Shown here in pieces: positions 53,443 to 62,465 of a stretch of DNA of 64,000 nt (positions within the stretch are counted from its first letter, which is position 1; every line of letters starts with the position of its first letter). The position numbers and the translations under genes are program-made. The stretch comes from Brevundimonas sp. NIBR10 (GTDB lineage Bacteria > Pseudomonadota > Alphaproteobacteria > Caulobacterales > Caulobacteraceae): assembly GCF_027912515.1 (NCBI RefSeq), contig NZ_CP115464.1, forward strand, positions 248,001 to 312,000. The letters run 5' to 3'. The notes below the pieces were generated by a model, which was given only the letters and a program-made list of their open reading frames with translations, was not told where the DNA came from and ran no database searches.

Positions 53443-53691
53443 ATGGTCCAGTCCGCCACCTCCGTCATCGCCCCGCCCGAAGAAGTGGTCGTCAGCTCCA
53501 AGCGCGTCGCCTGCGACGGCGGCAACGGTCATACCGGAGCGGTCCTGGGCCATCCCCTGGTCTATCTGGACATGGGCGAGGACGATTTCGTCGAATGCGG
53601 ATACTGCGACCGCCGCTTCGTGCTGTCTGCCGACGCCCATTCCGAGAGCGAATACCTGGACCCTGCGGCACGTCCGCCCGAGGCGCACTGA
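53443..53691 (+). CDS. CHCC-type zinc-finger protein (NDUFS6-like)
   Basis: Small protein of 82 residues with the zf-CHCC pattern RVACDGGNGHTGAVLGHPLV and VECGYCDRRFVL: Cys, His, Cys and Cys bind one zinc. The same domain is the C-terminus of the mitochondrial complex I subunit NDUFS6; alphaproteobacteria carry stand-alone copies, thought to be complex-I associated. ATG at 53443 chosen; the frame is open from 53404. Divergent from the ABC ATPase. Confidence 0.85.
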   Translation: MVQSATSVIAPPEEVVVSSKRVACDGGNGHTGAVLGHPLVYLDMGEDDFVECGYCDRRFVLSADAHSESEYLDPAARPPEAH

Positions 53692-53695
53692 GGAT

Positions 53696-54541
53696 TCACA
53701 CGGCCAGCAGGGCCTCGACCTCGGCGCGGGTCGGAAGCGACGGCTGGGCCCCGGCGCGGGTGGCCGCGACCGCACCGGCCGCACAGGCGAAGCGCAGGGC
53801 GTCGGCCGGCTCCATCCCTTCCAGCAGGGCCACGGTGATCGCGCCGACGAAGGCGTCGCCCGCGCCCGTGGCATCGACGGCCACGATCGCGGGCGGGGTG
53901 GCCCAGGCGACCTTGACCCCGCGATGATACATCTCCGCGCCCCTGGCCCCTTGCGTCACCACCACCCGGCCGCCGCCGTGGTGCAGGATCTCGCCATAGA
54001 AGGCGGCCTCGACCTCATTGACGACGATCAGGTCGGCCCGGCGTAGCAACTGTTCCGACACCGGGGCGGCAGGGGCCAGGTTGGCGCAGACGAAGCCCGT
54101 GGCCCTCCCCACCGCCGCCTCGACCGTCGCAATGGGCAGTTCAAGCTGGACGACCAGGGCCGTCTCGATCCGGGCGGGGAGCTGTTCGGGCGTGGCCAGG
54201 TGATTGGCCCCGGCGGCGACCACGATCTGGTTCTCGCCCGAGGGGTCCACGGCGATCAGGGCGACGGCGGTGGGGGCAGCGATATCGGTCTCGACGCCGG
54301 ACAGATCGACGCCGAATTCTTCCAGCAGGGCCAGGGCCTCGCCGGCCATGGCGTCGTCGCCGACCCGGCCGATCAGACAGACCTCGGCCCCCAGCTTCTC
54401 GGCCGCGAGGGCCTGGTTCGCACCCTTGCCCCCGGGATGACGCGCCAGGGTGGCCCCCGTCACCGTCTCCCCGGCCGCCGGCAGGGACGGTGCCGAGGCG
54501 ACGAGGTCCAGGTTGATCGAGCCCACCACGGTGATGTTCAT
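53696..54541 (-). CDS. rbsK: Ribokinase
   Basis: PfkB-family sugar kinase of 281 residues: the N-terminal GSINLDLVASAPSLPAAGET, ATLARHPGGKGANQALAAEK and the C-terminal catalytic VDATGAGDAFVGAITVALLE with the base Asp. It phosphorylates ribose to ribose-5-phosphate. Its ATG overlaps the stop of the nucleoside hydrolase (54538-54541), so the pair forms a salvage operon: the hydrolase frees ribose, and this enzyme traps it. Confidence 0.92.
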   Translation of the reverse strand: MNITVVGSINLDLVASAPSLPAAGETVTGATLARHPGGKGANQALAAEKLGAEVCLIGRVGDDAMAGEALALLEEFGVDLSGVETDIAAPTAVALIAVDPSGENQIVVAAGANHLATPEQLPARIETALVVQLELPIATVEAAVGRATGFVCANLAPAAPVSEQLLRRADLIVVNEVEAAFYGEILHHGGGRVVVTQGARGAEMYHRGVKVAWATPPAIVAVDATGAGDAFVGAITVALLEGMEPADALRFACAAGAVAATRAGAQPSLPTRAEVEALLAV

Positions 54542-55491
54542 CGCGCCGCCTCGAGCCTTGCCGCCTCCAGCGTTGTGGCGATCAGATCGAACACGCCCTC
54601 CCCGTCCGCCGACAGGGCCCAGTGATGCCGGGCCGTGTCCGGATCGACGCGGAACTCGACCGCCGTATGGCCCCGCGTCAGGTCCGAGGTCGTCTCGACC
54701 GCGATCCGACAGGGCCGGGTCTCGAACAGGTCGGGCCGCAGCAGAAAGGCGATCGTGCAGGGGTCATGCAGGGGTGCCGCGTCCCAGCCGACGATGGTGC
54801 GCTCGACGCCTTGCGAGAACCTCAGCATGGCCGCCGCCGCAACGGACGACGGCGTGCCGATTGCCTCGATCCGGGCGATCCGGTCTTCGGTGGCGCGGAC
54901 CACATGGGTGGCGTCCAGGCCGATGGCGGTGATCCGGCAGGCGCTGGCGAACACCTCGGCGGCCGCGTCCGGGTCGGCCCAGATATTGTACTCCGCCGAG
55001 GGGGTGATGTTGCCACCCTCGCTGCGCGCCCCGCCCATGACCACCACCGGCCCCAGCCGCTCGGCCAGATGCGGGGCCTGGCGCAGGGCCAGGGCCAGGT
55101 TGGTCATCGGCCCCATGACCGCCAGGGCGACCGACCCCTGCGGCCGGGCCATGACCAGATCGACGATGGCGTCCGCTGCATGGCCCTCGGCCAGGGGGGC
55201 CTCCGGCTCGAACGGTGCCAGATGCCCTAGCCCCTCCGGCCCATGGAAGTCTCCCGCGTCAATCGGATCGCGCACCAGAGGCCGCGCCGCCCCGGCGAAG
55301 ACCGGCACATCCTCGCGCCCGGCGATCTGGCGCATCATCCGGGCATTGCGCGCGGTCTTCTCGACCCCCGCGTTACCGCCCACGGTCGTGATCGCCAGCA
55401 GCTCCAGCTCGCGCGAGGCGAAGGCCAGCATCAGGGCCACCGCATCGTCCACGCCGGGGTCGCAATCGATGATGAGGGCCTGTCGCGTCAT
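54538..55491 (-). CDS. Inosine-uridine-preferring nucleoside hydrolase
   Basis: Nucleoside hydrolase of 317 residues. The DCDPGVDDAVALMLA motif (calcium-binding Asp cluster) starts near residue 8. Later come VMGPMTNLALALRQAP, MGGARSEGGNITPSAEYNIW and the catalytic-loop acid in LHDPCTIAFLLRP. It splits nucleosides into base and ribose. The ATG at 55491 puts the Asp cluster at the usual place; the frame continues to 55527. It is the first gene of the operon with ribokinase. Confidence 0.93.
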   Translation of the reverse strand: MTRQALIIDCDPGVDDAVALMLAFASRELELLAITTVGGNAGVEKTARNARMMRQIAGREDVPVFAGAARPLVRDPIDAGDFHGPEGLGHLAPFEPEAPLAEGHAADAIVDLVMARPQGSVALAVMGPMTNLALALRQAPHLAERLGPVVVMGGARSEGGNITPSAEYNIWADPDAAAEVFASACRITAIGLDATHVVRATEDRIARIEAIGTPSSVAAAAMLRFSQGVERTIVGWDAAPLHDPCTIAFLLRPDLFETRPCRIAVETTSDLTRGHTAVEFRVDPDTARHHWALSADGEGVFDLIATTLEAARLEAAR

Positions 55492-55618
55492 CGCCCCTCG
55501 ATAGGCGCGGTGACCCGGCCTGGGCAAGCCGCACCATGACAGGACTGTAACGCCAAACCGTCTTTACCGAGGCCGCGCAACCCTTCTAACGTCGTCACAA
55601 CCCTCAGGAGTTTCGCTG

Positions 55619-58510
55619 ATGATTGCCCGTCCGACCGCCCGTACCCTGTTCGCCTCGGTCGCCGCGACCGCGCTCCTGTCCGGGATCGGAGCCGGAGCCG
55701 GAGCCGCCCAGGCGTCGGAGCCCGCTGCGGCCGTCGCCGTCGCGCCCGCCGCCCCGACCGGAACCCTGATCCCGCAGGAGAGCTATCGGCTCGACAACGG
55801 CCTGACGGTGATCTTCAACATCGACCGCTCCGATCCTGTGGTGGCCGTGGCCCTGGCCGCCAAGGTGGGTTCGGCGCGCGAGACGCCGGGGCGCACCGGC
55901 TTCGCCCACATGTTCGAGCACCTGTTCTTCCTGGATTCGGAGAACCTCGGCACGGGCGGCCTGGACAGGATGAGCGCGCGGATCGGCGGGTCGGGGGCCA
56001 ACGGCTTCACCACCAACGACATCACCGTCTATCTGCAGACCGTGCCCAACGACGCGCTGGAGAAGATGATCTGGGCCGAGGCGGACAAGCTGGGCTATTT
56101 CATCAACACCGTCACCGACGCCGTCCTGACCAAGGAAAAGGAGGTGGTGAAGAACGAGAAGCGTCAGTCCTACGACAACCAGCCCTATGGTCAGGAATGG
56201 CCGGTCACCGCCGCCGCCCTTTATCCGGCGGACCACCCCTACAGCTGGCCGGTCATCGGTTCGATGGCCGATCTGAACGCGGCGACGCTCGAGGATGTGC
56301 GGGCCTTCTACGCGCGCTGGTACACCCCGGACAACGCGACCCTGGTGATCTCCGGCGACTTCGACCCGGCCCAGGCCCGCGTCTGGATCCAGAAATATTT
56401 CGGCGAGATCGCGCGCGGCTCCGGTGCCCCGCGACCCGCTCCCCGCGCGTCCGGCCTGGCCGAGACCCGACGGCTGATGCACGAGGACAATTTCGCCCAG
56501 CTGCCCCAGCTGACGCTGACCTGGCCCGGGGTGGAACGCAACCATCCCGACGTGGCCGCCCTCGATGTGCTGGCGACCTTGCTCAGCGACGGAAAGGATG
56601 CCCCGCTCAACCAGATCCTGGTCGATGACAAGAAACTGACCGCCGAGGTCAGCAGCTACACGGACAACGAACTGATCGCCGGGACCTTCGGCCTCGCGGT
56701 TCGGGCCTTCGACGGCGTCGATCTGGACGCTGTGCAGGCGGCCCTGGACGAGGGCTTCGCCCGGTTCGAGTCCGAGGGCGTGGACCCCGAGACGGTCGCC
56801 CGCATCAAGACGATGATGGAGGCCGGCTTCTATGCCGGCATCGACAGCGTCCTGACCAAGGCCCAGACCCTGGCCTTCTATGACTATGCCGGGGGTTCGG
56901 CCGACGCCGACCTGGCCGCCATCCGCGCGGTCACGGCCGCCGACGTCATGCGGGTCTATCGCCAGTACGTCGCCGGCAAGCCCCACATCGCCACCTCCTT
57001 CGTGCCCAAGGGCAAGCCGGAACTGGCGCTCGAGAGGTCAGAGGTCGCTGTGGTCGCCGAGGAGGTCATCGTCGCGGGCGCCGAACCCGCCGTGAACCAG
57101 CGCGCCGACGACAAGCCCTATGAGCGGACGGCCTCCAGCTTCGACCGCACGGTCGAGCCGCCGTCCGGGCCGGCACCGGTCCTGACCCCGCCCGCCCTGT
57201 GGACCGCGGCCCTGCCCAATGGCCTGAATGTTTCCGGCATCGTCTCGACCGAGGTTCCGCTCGCCACCTTCGAACTGTCGATCGAGGGCGGGCGACTGTT
57301 CGATGATCCCAATAAACCCGGCGCGGCCTCGCTGCTGGCCCGCGTCTTCGATCGCGGCACGGCGACCAGGACCCCGGCCGAGCTGGAGAATGCGTTCAAG
57401 GCGCTCGGGGCAACCATCGCGGTGTCGGCGGGCGACGAGCGGTTCTCGATCTCTGGCCGGACGCTGGACCGCAACCTGGCGCCGACCCTGGCCCTGGTCG
57501 AGGAGATGCTGCTGCATCCGCGCTGGGATCCGGCCGAGTTCGAACTGGCCCGCGCCGCCGCCCTGTCCGATATCCAGGATCAGAAGTCCCAGCCCAACGC
57601 CATCGCCGGCCGTGTCTTCGACCTGGTCGAATACGGCCCCGACCATGTGCTGGCGACCAGCGCCCTGGGCACCGAGACCTCGGTCGCGGCCCTGTCCATG
57701 GACGACCTCAAGGCCTTCCACGCCAGGAACCTGGCCCCCGGCCTGGCCCATTTCCGCATCGTCTCGCCGCTGGACCAGGCGGCGGTGACGCAAGCGGTCG
57801 CCGGCCTGGGTCGCGCCTGGGCCCCGCGCGAGGTCGCCGTTCCCTCCTGGCCGACGCCTGCGGCGCCTGCGGCGTCGAAGGTCTATTTCTACGACGTGCC
57901 GGGCGCGAAACAGTCGGTGCTGGTGTTCGGTGGCCCGGCCTTGCGGCGCGGCGATCCGGACTTCTATCCCGCGACCGTGATGAACTACCGGCTGGGTGGG
58001 GGCGGTTTCGCCTCGCGCCTGACCCAGCAGCTGCGCGAAGGTCAGGGCTATACCTACGGTGTCCGGTCGGGCTTCGCCGGGGCGGAACGGTTCGGGGAGT
58101 TCACCCTGTCCAGCCCGGTGCGGTCAAACGTGACCCTGGAAGCCTCGACCCTGGCTCGCGACATCATGCGCGACTATGGCGGGACCTTCACGGCCGAGGA
58201 CCTGGACGTCACACGCGCCGCCATGAGCCGCAGCCGCGCTCGCGCCTTCGAGACGGCCGGGGCAAAGCTGGGCGTCCTGGCCAATGTCGGAGAGATCGGC
58301 CTGCCCGCCGACTATCTGACCCGCGAGGCCGCCGTCATCGACGCCATGACGATCGACCAGATCAGAACCCTGGCCGACCGCTACATCGACACCGACCGCA
58401 TGATCTATGTCGTCGTCGGGGATGCGGCGACGCAAGCGGCGCGGCTGGAAGGGCTGGGCTATGGCGCGCCGGTGATGATGAACGAGCGGCTGGAGGCGGC
58501 GGACCGCTAA
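55619..58510 (+). CDS. M16-family metallopeptidase, two-domain
   Basis: Exported zinc protease of 963 residues with a signal peptide (about 1-32). The N-terminal M16 domain is active in principle: H97-M-F-E100-H101 (HxxEH) and a downstream acidic residue in LTKEKEVVKNEKR. The C-terminal copy (from about 545, LATFELSIEGGRLFDDPNKP) lacks HxxEH and should act in substrate binding, the pitrilysin plan. The start uses the ATG after AGGAGTTTCGCTG. A convergent hairpin follows the gene. Confidence 0.9.
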   Translation: MIARPTARTLFASVAATALLSGIGAGAGAAQASEPAAAVAVAPAAPTGTLIPQESYRLDNGLTVIFNIDRSDPVVAVALAAKVGSARETPGRTGFAHMFEHLFFLDSENLGTGGLDRMSARIGGSGANGFTTNDITVYLQTVPNDALEKMIWAEADKLGYFINTVTDAVLTKEKEVVKNEKRQSYDNQPYGQEWPVTAAALYPADHPYSWPVIGSMADLNAATLEDVRAFYARWYTPDNATLVISGDFDPAQARVWIQKYFGEIARGSGAPRPAPRASGLAETRRLMHEDNFAQLPQLTLTWPGVERNHPDVAALDVLATLLSDGKDAPLNQILVDDKKLTAEVSSYTDNELIAGTFGLAVRAFDGVDLDAVQAALDEGFARFESEGVDPETVARIKTMMEAGFYAGIDSVLTKAQTLAFYDYAGGSADADLAAIRAVTAADVMRVYRQYVAGKPHIATSFVPKGKPELALERSEVAVVAEEVIVAGAEPAVNQRADDKPYERTASSFDRTVEPPSGPAPVLTPPALWTAALPNGLNVSGIVSTEVPLATFELSIEGGRLFDDPNKPGAASLLARVFDRGTATRTPAELENAFKALGATIAVSAGDERFSISGRTLDRNLAPTLALVEEMLLHPRWDPAEFELARAAALSDIQDQKSQPNAIAGRVFDLVEYGPDHVLATSALGTETSVAALSMDDLKAFHARNLAPGLAHFRIVSPLDQAAVTQAVAGLGRAWAPREVAVPSWPTPAAPAASKVYFYDVPGAKQSVLVFGGPALRRGDPDFYPATVMNYRLGGGGFASRLTQQLREGQGYTYGVRSGFAGAERFGEFTLSSPVRSNVTLEASTLARDIMRDYGGTFTAEDLDVTRAAMSRSRARAFETAGAKLGVLANVGEIGLPADYLTREAAVIDAMTIDQIRTLADRYIDTDRMIYVVVGDAATQAARLEGLGYGAPVMMNERLEAADR

Positions 58511-58517
58511 CGGAAGC

Positions 58518-58541
58518 GGGCGCGCCGTCGCCGACGCGCCC
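58518..58541. terminator. Hairpin between convergent genes
   Basis: GGGCGCG/CGCGCCC with a 10-base loop, with CGGAA..TTCCG further out (58511-58554). No U run, so intrinsic activity is uncertain. Confidence 0.4.
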
Positions 58542-58569
58542 TCGGCCGTTTCCGTAGAGAGTTGGCGGC

Positions 58570-61032
58570 CTAGAGGCCGACCACCCCGCCGTCGTTCTTG
58601 GTGATGACGATGGTCGCCGAGCGCGGACGGGCGTTGTTGCCGGCGCCGGACTGGCTGGTCGGCCAGTTGGACGACGGGGTCGCCGTGGGGCCGCCCTCGC
58701 CGGGGTGCTGGATGTTGACGAACACCGTGCGGCCGTCGGGAGTCGAGTCGATCCCGGTGATCTCGGCGTTGCGCGGACCGACCAGGAACCGCTTCAGCGT
58801 CAGACCGGGGGTCTTGCCGACGAACGTCGCCTGCTGACGGGTGGCGCCGCCCACGTCGGTGTTGGTGATGGTCCGGGCCGCCCCGTCGCCGACGCGTCCC
58901 GGCAGGGCCAGCAGCATCTGGTTGTTGGTCTGGTCGGTGAAGGAGCCGTCGTCGGTCTGGATCCACAGCAGGGGGTTGATCTGGCCCGACGGATTGGTCG
59001 GCCGGCCGAACCACAGGCCGTCCGGGCTGGCGAAGTCGTTGGTGGCGTCCAGGCCCGACAGGTTGATGTTGGCGTTCAAATCGGACCCGGCCCCGAACAG
59101 ATAGATGTCCCACTGGAAGGTCAGGGCGACCGGATTGTCGCCGGTCTCGCGCAGCCGGATGATGTGACCGTTCGGGTTGCCGGTCTGGGCGGTGTTGGTC
59201 GCGCCGCGCGGGTCGTTGTAGTGGCGCGGATTGGCGGCGTCCGTGCCGGCCAGTGGCCGGAAGGCGGCGTTGGAGTTGGTGAGGGTCAGATACACCTCGC
59301 CGTTGGCCGGATTGACGCTGCACCATTCCGGACGATCCATCTTGGTCGCCCCGACGGCGTCGCCCGCCAGACGCGCGTTGATCAGGACGTCGGCCTGGCT
59401 CTCGAAGCTGTACAGGGTGTTTGCGGCGGTCAGAACGCCCGTGCCGAACACCAGCGGGATCCACACGCCCTGGCCCGTGGCGTCGAAGCGGGCGACATAG
59501 ATGGTGCCGTTGTCCAGATACTTGTCGCCAACGGCCAGACGATCCGTACGCAGAGCATCGGCCGCATCCCAGGGCGTGGCCGAGACGAACTTGTAGAAAT
59601 ACTCGCCGCGCGAGTCGTCGCCCATGTAATAGACGGGCGGGCGACCGGCGACGAAGTTGGCGGGCCAGGCGCCTTCGTGCGCCAGGCGGCCAAGAGCCGT
59701 CCGCTTGCGCGGCGTCGAGGCCGGGTCGTAAGGATCGATCTCGACGACCCAGCCGTACTGGTTCGGCTCGTTGCGGAAGTCACCCGTGCCGTCGGCCGGC
59801 TGGCCGGCGATCGCCGAAGCGTTCCACTTGCGGTATTTGGTCTCGGCCGGGTCCGAGACCACCAGCGTACCCCAGTTAAGCCCGGCGACCGGGCCGCCCG
59901 CAACGCCGTAGCGGGTGAAGGCCTGGCTGACCTTGGCCGGGCGGCTGGCGTTGTCGCCGGTCGCGCGGTTGAAATAGCCGGCCCAGTTCTCTTCACAGGT
60001 CAGATAGGTGCCCCAGGGCGCATAGCCGTTGGCGCAGTTGTTGACCGTGCCACGCCCCGCCACGCCCGTCGGCGAATACAGGGTCCGCATCTGGGCCGAG
60101 CCGCGCGCCGGGCCGTTGATCGCCATCGGCGTGTTGGGCGTGATCCGCCGGTTGAAGGTCGAGGTCTGGCTGTAGGCCCAGGTGCCGGTCGTGCCGCGAG
60201 ACACCTCGATGATGCCGACGCCGTGGCATTCGATCTCGCGGTCCACCTCGACCTGGCTGGTCCGGGCGCCGCCGACGACGGTCAGGGTTCCGCCGGCGTG
60301 CAGGTATTGCTCGGTGACGTTCTCGTGGTTGATGCACAGGATGCCGCGACCGTTGGCGCTGTCGTCGCGCGTCCCGGCGGCGCTCAAGCCGAAGAAATAC
60401 ATCCCGTCATGGTGGTCACCCGCGCGCTGGGCGAAGTTGGTGTCATTGCCCTGGTTGCCGAAGGCGGGGACGCCCGGGGCGATCGGGTCGCCGAGCGCGT
60501 ACAGGACCGAGACCGTATAGCCGGCCGGCACCGTGACCACGTCGTTCAGAAGCTTGGGAACGGCCGTAAAGTCCAGGGTCGCCGGATTGACCGTCACGGT
60601 GGTGCTGGCGATGGCCAGCTGATTGTTGTTGCCCGGCGAGGTGAAGGCGAAGACCAGCGGGGTCGAGGTGGCCACGGCCGGGGCGATGAAGCTGGCGTTG
60701 TTGGTGTTCGGGTTGGTCAGGGTGACCGTGGGGCCTGAGACCTGAACCCACTGGACGCTGGTGGCATTGGTCGCCGTACCCATCAGGTTGACGTTCTTGC
60801 CCGTCGTGGTCGTCGCCGCGGCCCCGGCCGACACAGTGACGTTCGACTGAGGCTCGCCGCCGTCGCTGTCGCAGGCCGACAAGCCAAACAGGCCCGCCAC
60901 CGCCGCCATGCCGCCCAGGATCTGGCGACGCGAGTTCCGGGCGTGGATGATGTCGTCGATGTGCGGATTGGACGAGAAATTGACGCAGATGTCGCCGTCG
61001 TCGTGGGTTCCGGCGCGCTTCAGCTCGGTCAT
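58570..61032 (-). CDS. PhoX-type phosphatase (DUF839) with an inserted Ig-like domain
   Basis: Exported protein of 820 residues. The N-terminal SSNPHIDDIIHARNSRRQIL contains the twin Arg (35-36) of a Tat signal, ending near LSAC. Residues about 60-155 form a Thr/Asn-rich Ig- or PKD-like domain, an addition to the usual PhoX plan. The PhoX/DUF839 propeller follows: GDHHDGMYFFGL, INHENVTEQYLH, the CEENWAGYFN region, GRLAHEGAW, GDDSRGEYFYKFV and RPEWCSVNPANGEVYLTLTN. PhoX enzymes are calcium/iron phosphatases used in phosphate starvation. No convincing Pho box was seen upstream. Confidence 0.85.
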   Translation of the reverse strand: MTELKRAGTHDDGDICVNFSSNPHIDDIIHARNSRRQILGGMAAVAGLFGLSACDSDGGEPQSNVTVSAGAAATTTTGKNVNLMGTATNATSVQWVQVSGPTVTLTNPNTNNASFIAPAVATSTPLVFAFTSPGNNNQLAIASTTVTVNPATLDFTAVPKLLNDVVTVPAGYTVSVLYALGDPIAPGVPAFGNQGNDTNFAQRAGDHHDGMYFFGLSAAGTRDDSANGRGILCINHENVTEQYLHAGGTLTVVGGARTSQVEVDREIECHGVGIIEVSRGTTGTWAYSQTSTFNRRITPNTPMAINGPARGSAQMRTLYSPTGVAGRGTVNNCANGYAPWGTYLTCEENWAGYFNRATGDNASRPAKVSQAFTRYGVAGGPVAGLNWGTLVVSDPAETKYRKWNASAIAGQPADGTGDFRNEPNQYGWVVEIDPYDPASTPRKRTALGRLAHEGAWPANFVAGRPPVYYMGDDSRGEYFYKFVSATPWDAADALRTDRLAVGDKYLDNGTIYVARFDATGQGVWIPLVFGTGVLTAANTLYSFESQADVLINARLAGDAVGATKMDRPEWCSVNPANGEVYLTLTNSNAAFRPLAGTDAANPRHYNDPRGATNTAQTGNPNGHIIRLRETGDNPVALTFQWDIYLFGAGSDLNANINLSGLDATNDFASPDGLWFGRPTNPSGQINPLLWIQTDDGSFTDQTNNQMLLALPGRVGDGAARTITNTDVGGATRQQATFVGKTPGLTLKRFLVGPRNAEITGIDSTPDGRTVFVNIQHPGEGGPTATPSSNWPTSQSGAGNNARPRSATIVITKNDGGVVGL

Positions 61033-61177
61033 GGTGGTCTCCCCCTGGATGTCAGGAGGTCACGGGTATCCGAAGTGTTTGAGGAAGATGCGTCAGGTTT
61101 CTTACTGTTTTGTATTGCGAACAATTCTCAAAAAAGGCTTTGAATACAGTCATTCCGTGGCCGGAACATCGTCACAG

Positions 61178-61840
61178 TCAGCTCAAGCAGCGATCGACGC
61201 AGATCCTGGCCAGTACCTCGGCGGAATCCACAAGGGGAACAGTCACATCTGCGGCGGCCAGCAACAGCGGAACCTCCGTGCACCCCGCAATCACCGAACG
61301 TGCACCCAGATCGATCAGCCCTTGGGCCAGGGACCGCATCGCTGCCCGCTGGTCGGTGCCGGCATCGCCGCTCTTGACCGCATAGATGCAGTCCATGAAG
61401 CCGGTTCGCGCGTCGCCCTGCATCAGCACGGGCTCCAGACCCGCGTCGGTGAGGGCCTGTCGATACAGAGCCTCGCCACCCGGCGTCGCGAGGATGCCGA
61501 TCCGCGTCGCCCCGGTCGCGCTCGCGACCGCCACCGTCTCGGCGATCATGTCGATGAAGGGCAGGCCGGCGGCCTCTACGCCCGCCTTCTGGGCATGGGC
61601 GGTGTTGCAGGGCATGGCCAGGATATCGGCACCGGCCGCCTTGAGACGCAGAGCCATGGTCGCCAGTTCCGCCTCGGCCTCGCCCGGCCGGGTGTTTCGG
61701 TCGGGCACCTGGGGGTTCATGTCCATCAGGACGCGGATGTGGTCGGCATCGCCCTGAGCCGGGGTCAGGGCCTGGACCTGGGCCAAAAAGGCCACCGTCG
61801 CGGCCGGGCCCATGCCGCCTAGAACCCCGAGAGTTTTCAC
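61178..61840 (-). CDS. Aspartate/glutamate racemase family protein
   Basis: Amino-acid racemase of 220 residues: KTLGVLGGMGPAATVAFLAQ at the start, the first catalytic Cys in LAMPCNTAHAQKA and the second in IAGCTEVPLLLAA. Cofactor-independent two-base racemases (RacD or YgeA-like) match this pattern. The substrate may be aspartate, glutamate or another amino acid. It is convergent or tandem with no obvious partner; a D-cysteine desulfhydrase-like gene is nearby, which also handles D-amino acids. Confidence 0.88.
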   Translation of the reverse strand: MKTLGVLGGMGPAATVAFLAQVQALTPAQGDADHIRVLMDMNPQVPDRNTRPGEAEAELATMALRLKAAGADILAMPCNTAHAQKAGVEAAGLPFIDMIAETVAVASATGATRIGILATPGGEALYRQALTDAGLEPVLMQGDARTGFMDCIYAVKSGDAGTDQRAAMRSLAQGLIDLGARSVIAGCTEVPLLLAAADVTVPLVDSAEVLARICVDRCLS

Positions 61841-61951
61841 GGTCGCGTCTCCGGGCGATCATCGCCGACGCCGGTCTATCGCCGTCAGGAACCGTCTGTC
61901 CATCGGCGCGGGAGCCAAGTCTAGAGTGTCGCCAATCTCGGAGTCAGCAGA

Positions 61952-62464
61952 ATGGTCGTCGAACTTCTCGCCTTGTCAGCCCTCGCCGTGGCTCAGGTCC
62001 GCGCGGAGCATCCATGGTTCAACATCGGGATGCATCGTGTGAGCGACACCGCTGATCGGTCACTCTTGATCAGCGACCCACAGCCCGGTCGGGCCGGCGT
62101 CACGACCGTTTACCGGCTGGATCTGATGCCCAGTCCGCTCGTATCCAATGGCCATGTGTTTGACGCCGTGGGTCAGAAGGTCGAGGTCGACTGCCGCGCG
62201 CGGACCCTGGGCGCGAGCCACATCCTGCTGATGATGTCGGGCGACGACCCGTTTCAGTCTCCGCGCCCGTTCGAGATCGTGTCGGACAGCGGCCCGCTGG
62301 AAGTCTCGATGGCCGCGCCCGCCGCTGAGACTTGGCCGGCTGTGGTCGTCGAAGCCGCCTGTGATCCCGAGGCCTTCCGCAAGCCCGAACCCGCCTCCAG
62401 CTGGGGTATAGCCCTCGGCTCTGCGCGCATAGCGTGGGCTTTGGACGGTGCGATCGGACAGTAG
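61952..62464 (+). CDS. Hypothetical secreted protein
   Basis: Unrecognised protein of 170 residues. The first 18 residues (MVVELLALSALAVAQVRA) look like a short signal peptide. The rest is compact with VTTVYRLDLMPSPLVSNGHV, two Cys (VDCRAR and EAACDPE) and a C-terminal Ala/Ile-rich end. Codon use fits the neighbours. It abuts the D-cysteine desulfhydrase-like gene tail to tail (1-base gap). No family came to mind. Confidence 0.65.
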   Translation: MVVELLALSALAVAQVRAEHPWFNIGMHRVSDTADRSLLISDPQPGRAGVTTVYRLDLMPSPLVSNGHVFDAVGQKVEVDCRARTLGASHILLMMSGDDPFQSPRPFEIVSDSGPLEVSMAAPAAETWPAVVVEAACDPEAFRKPEPASSWGIALGSARIAWALDGAIGQ

Positions 62465-62465
62465 A

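Noticed and set aside
61033..61177. Pho box before the PhoX-type gene
   Set aside because: Two TGAC steps occur on the minus strand (near 61055), but their spacing is 8 rather than 11 and the flanks do not fit the box.
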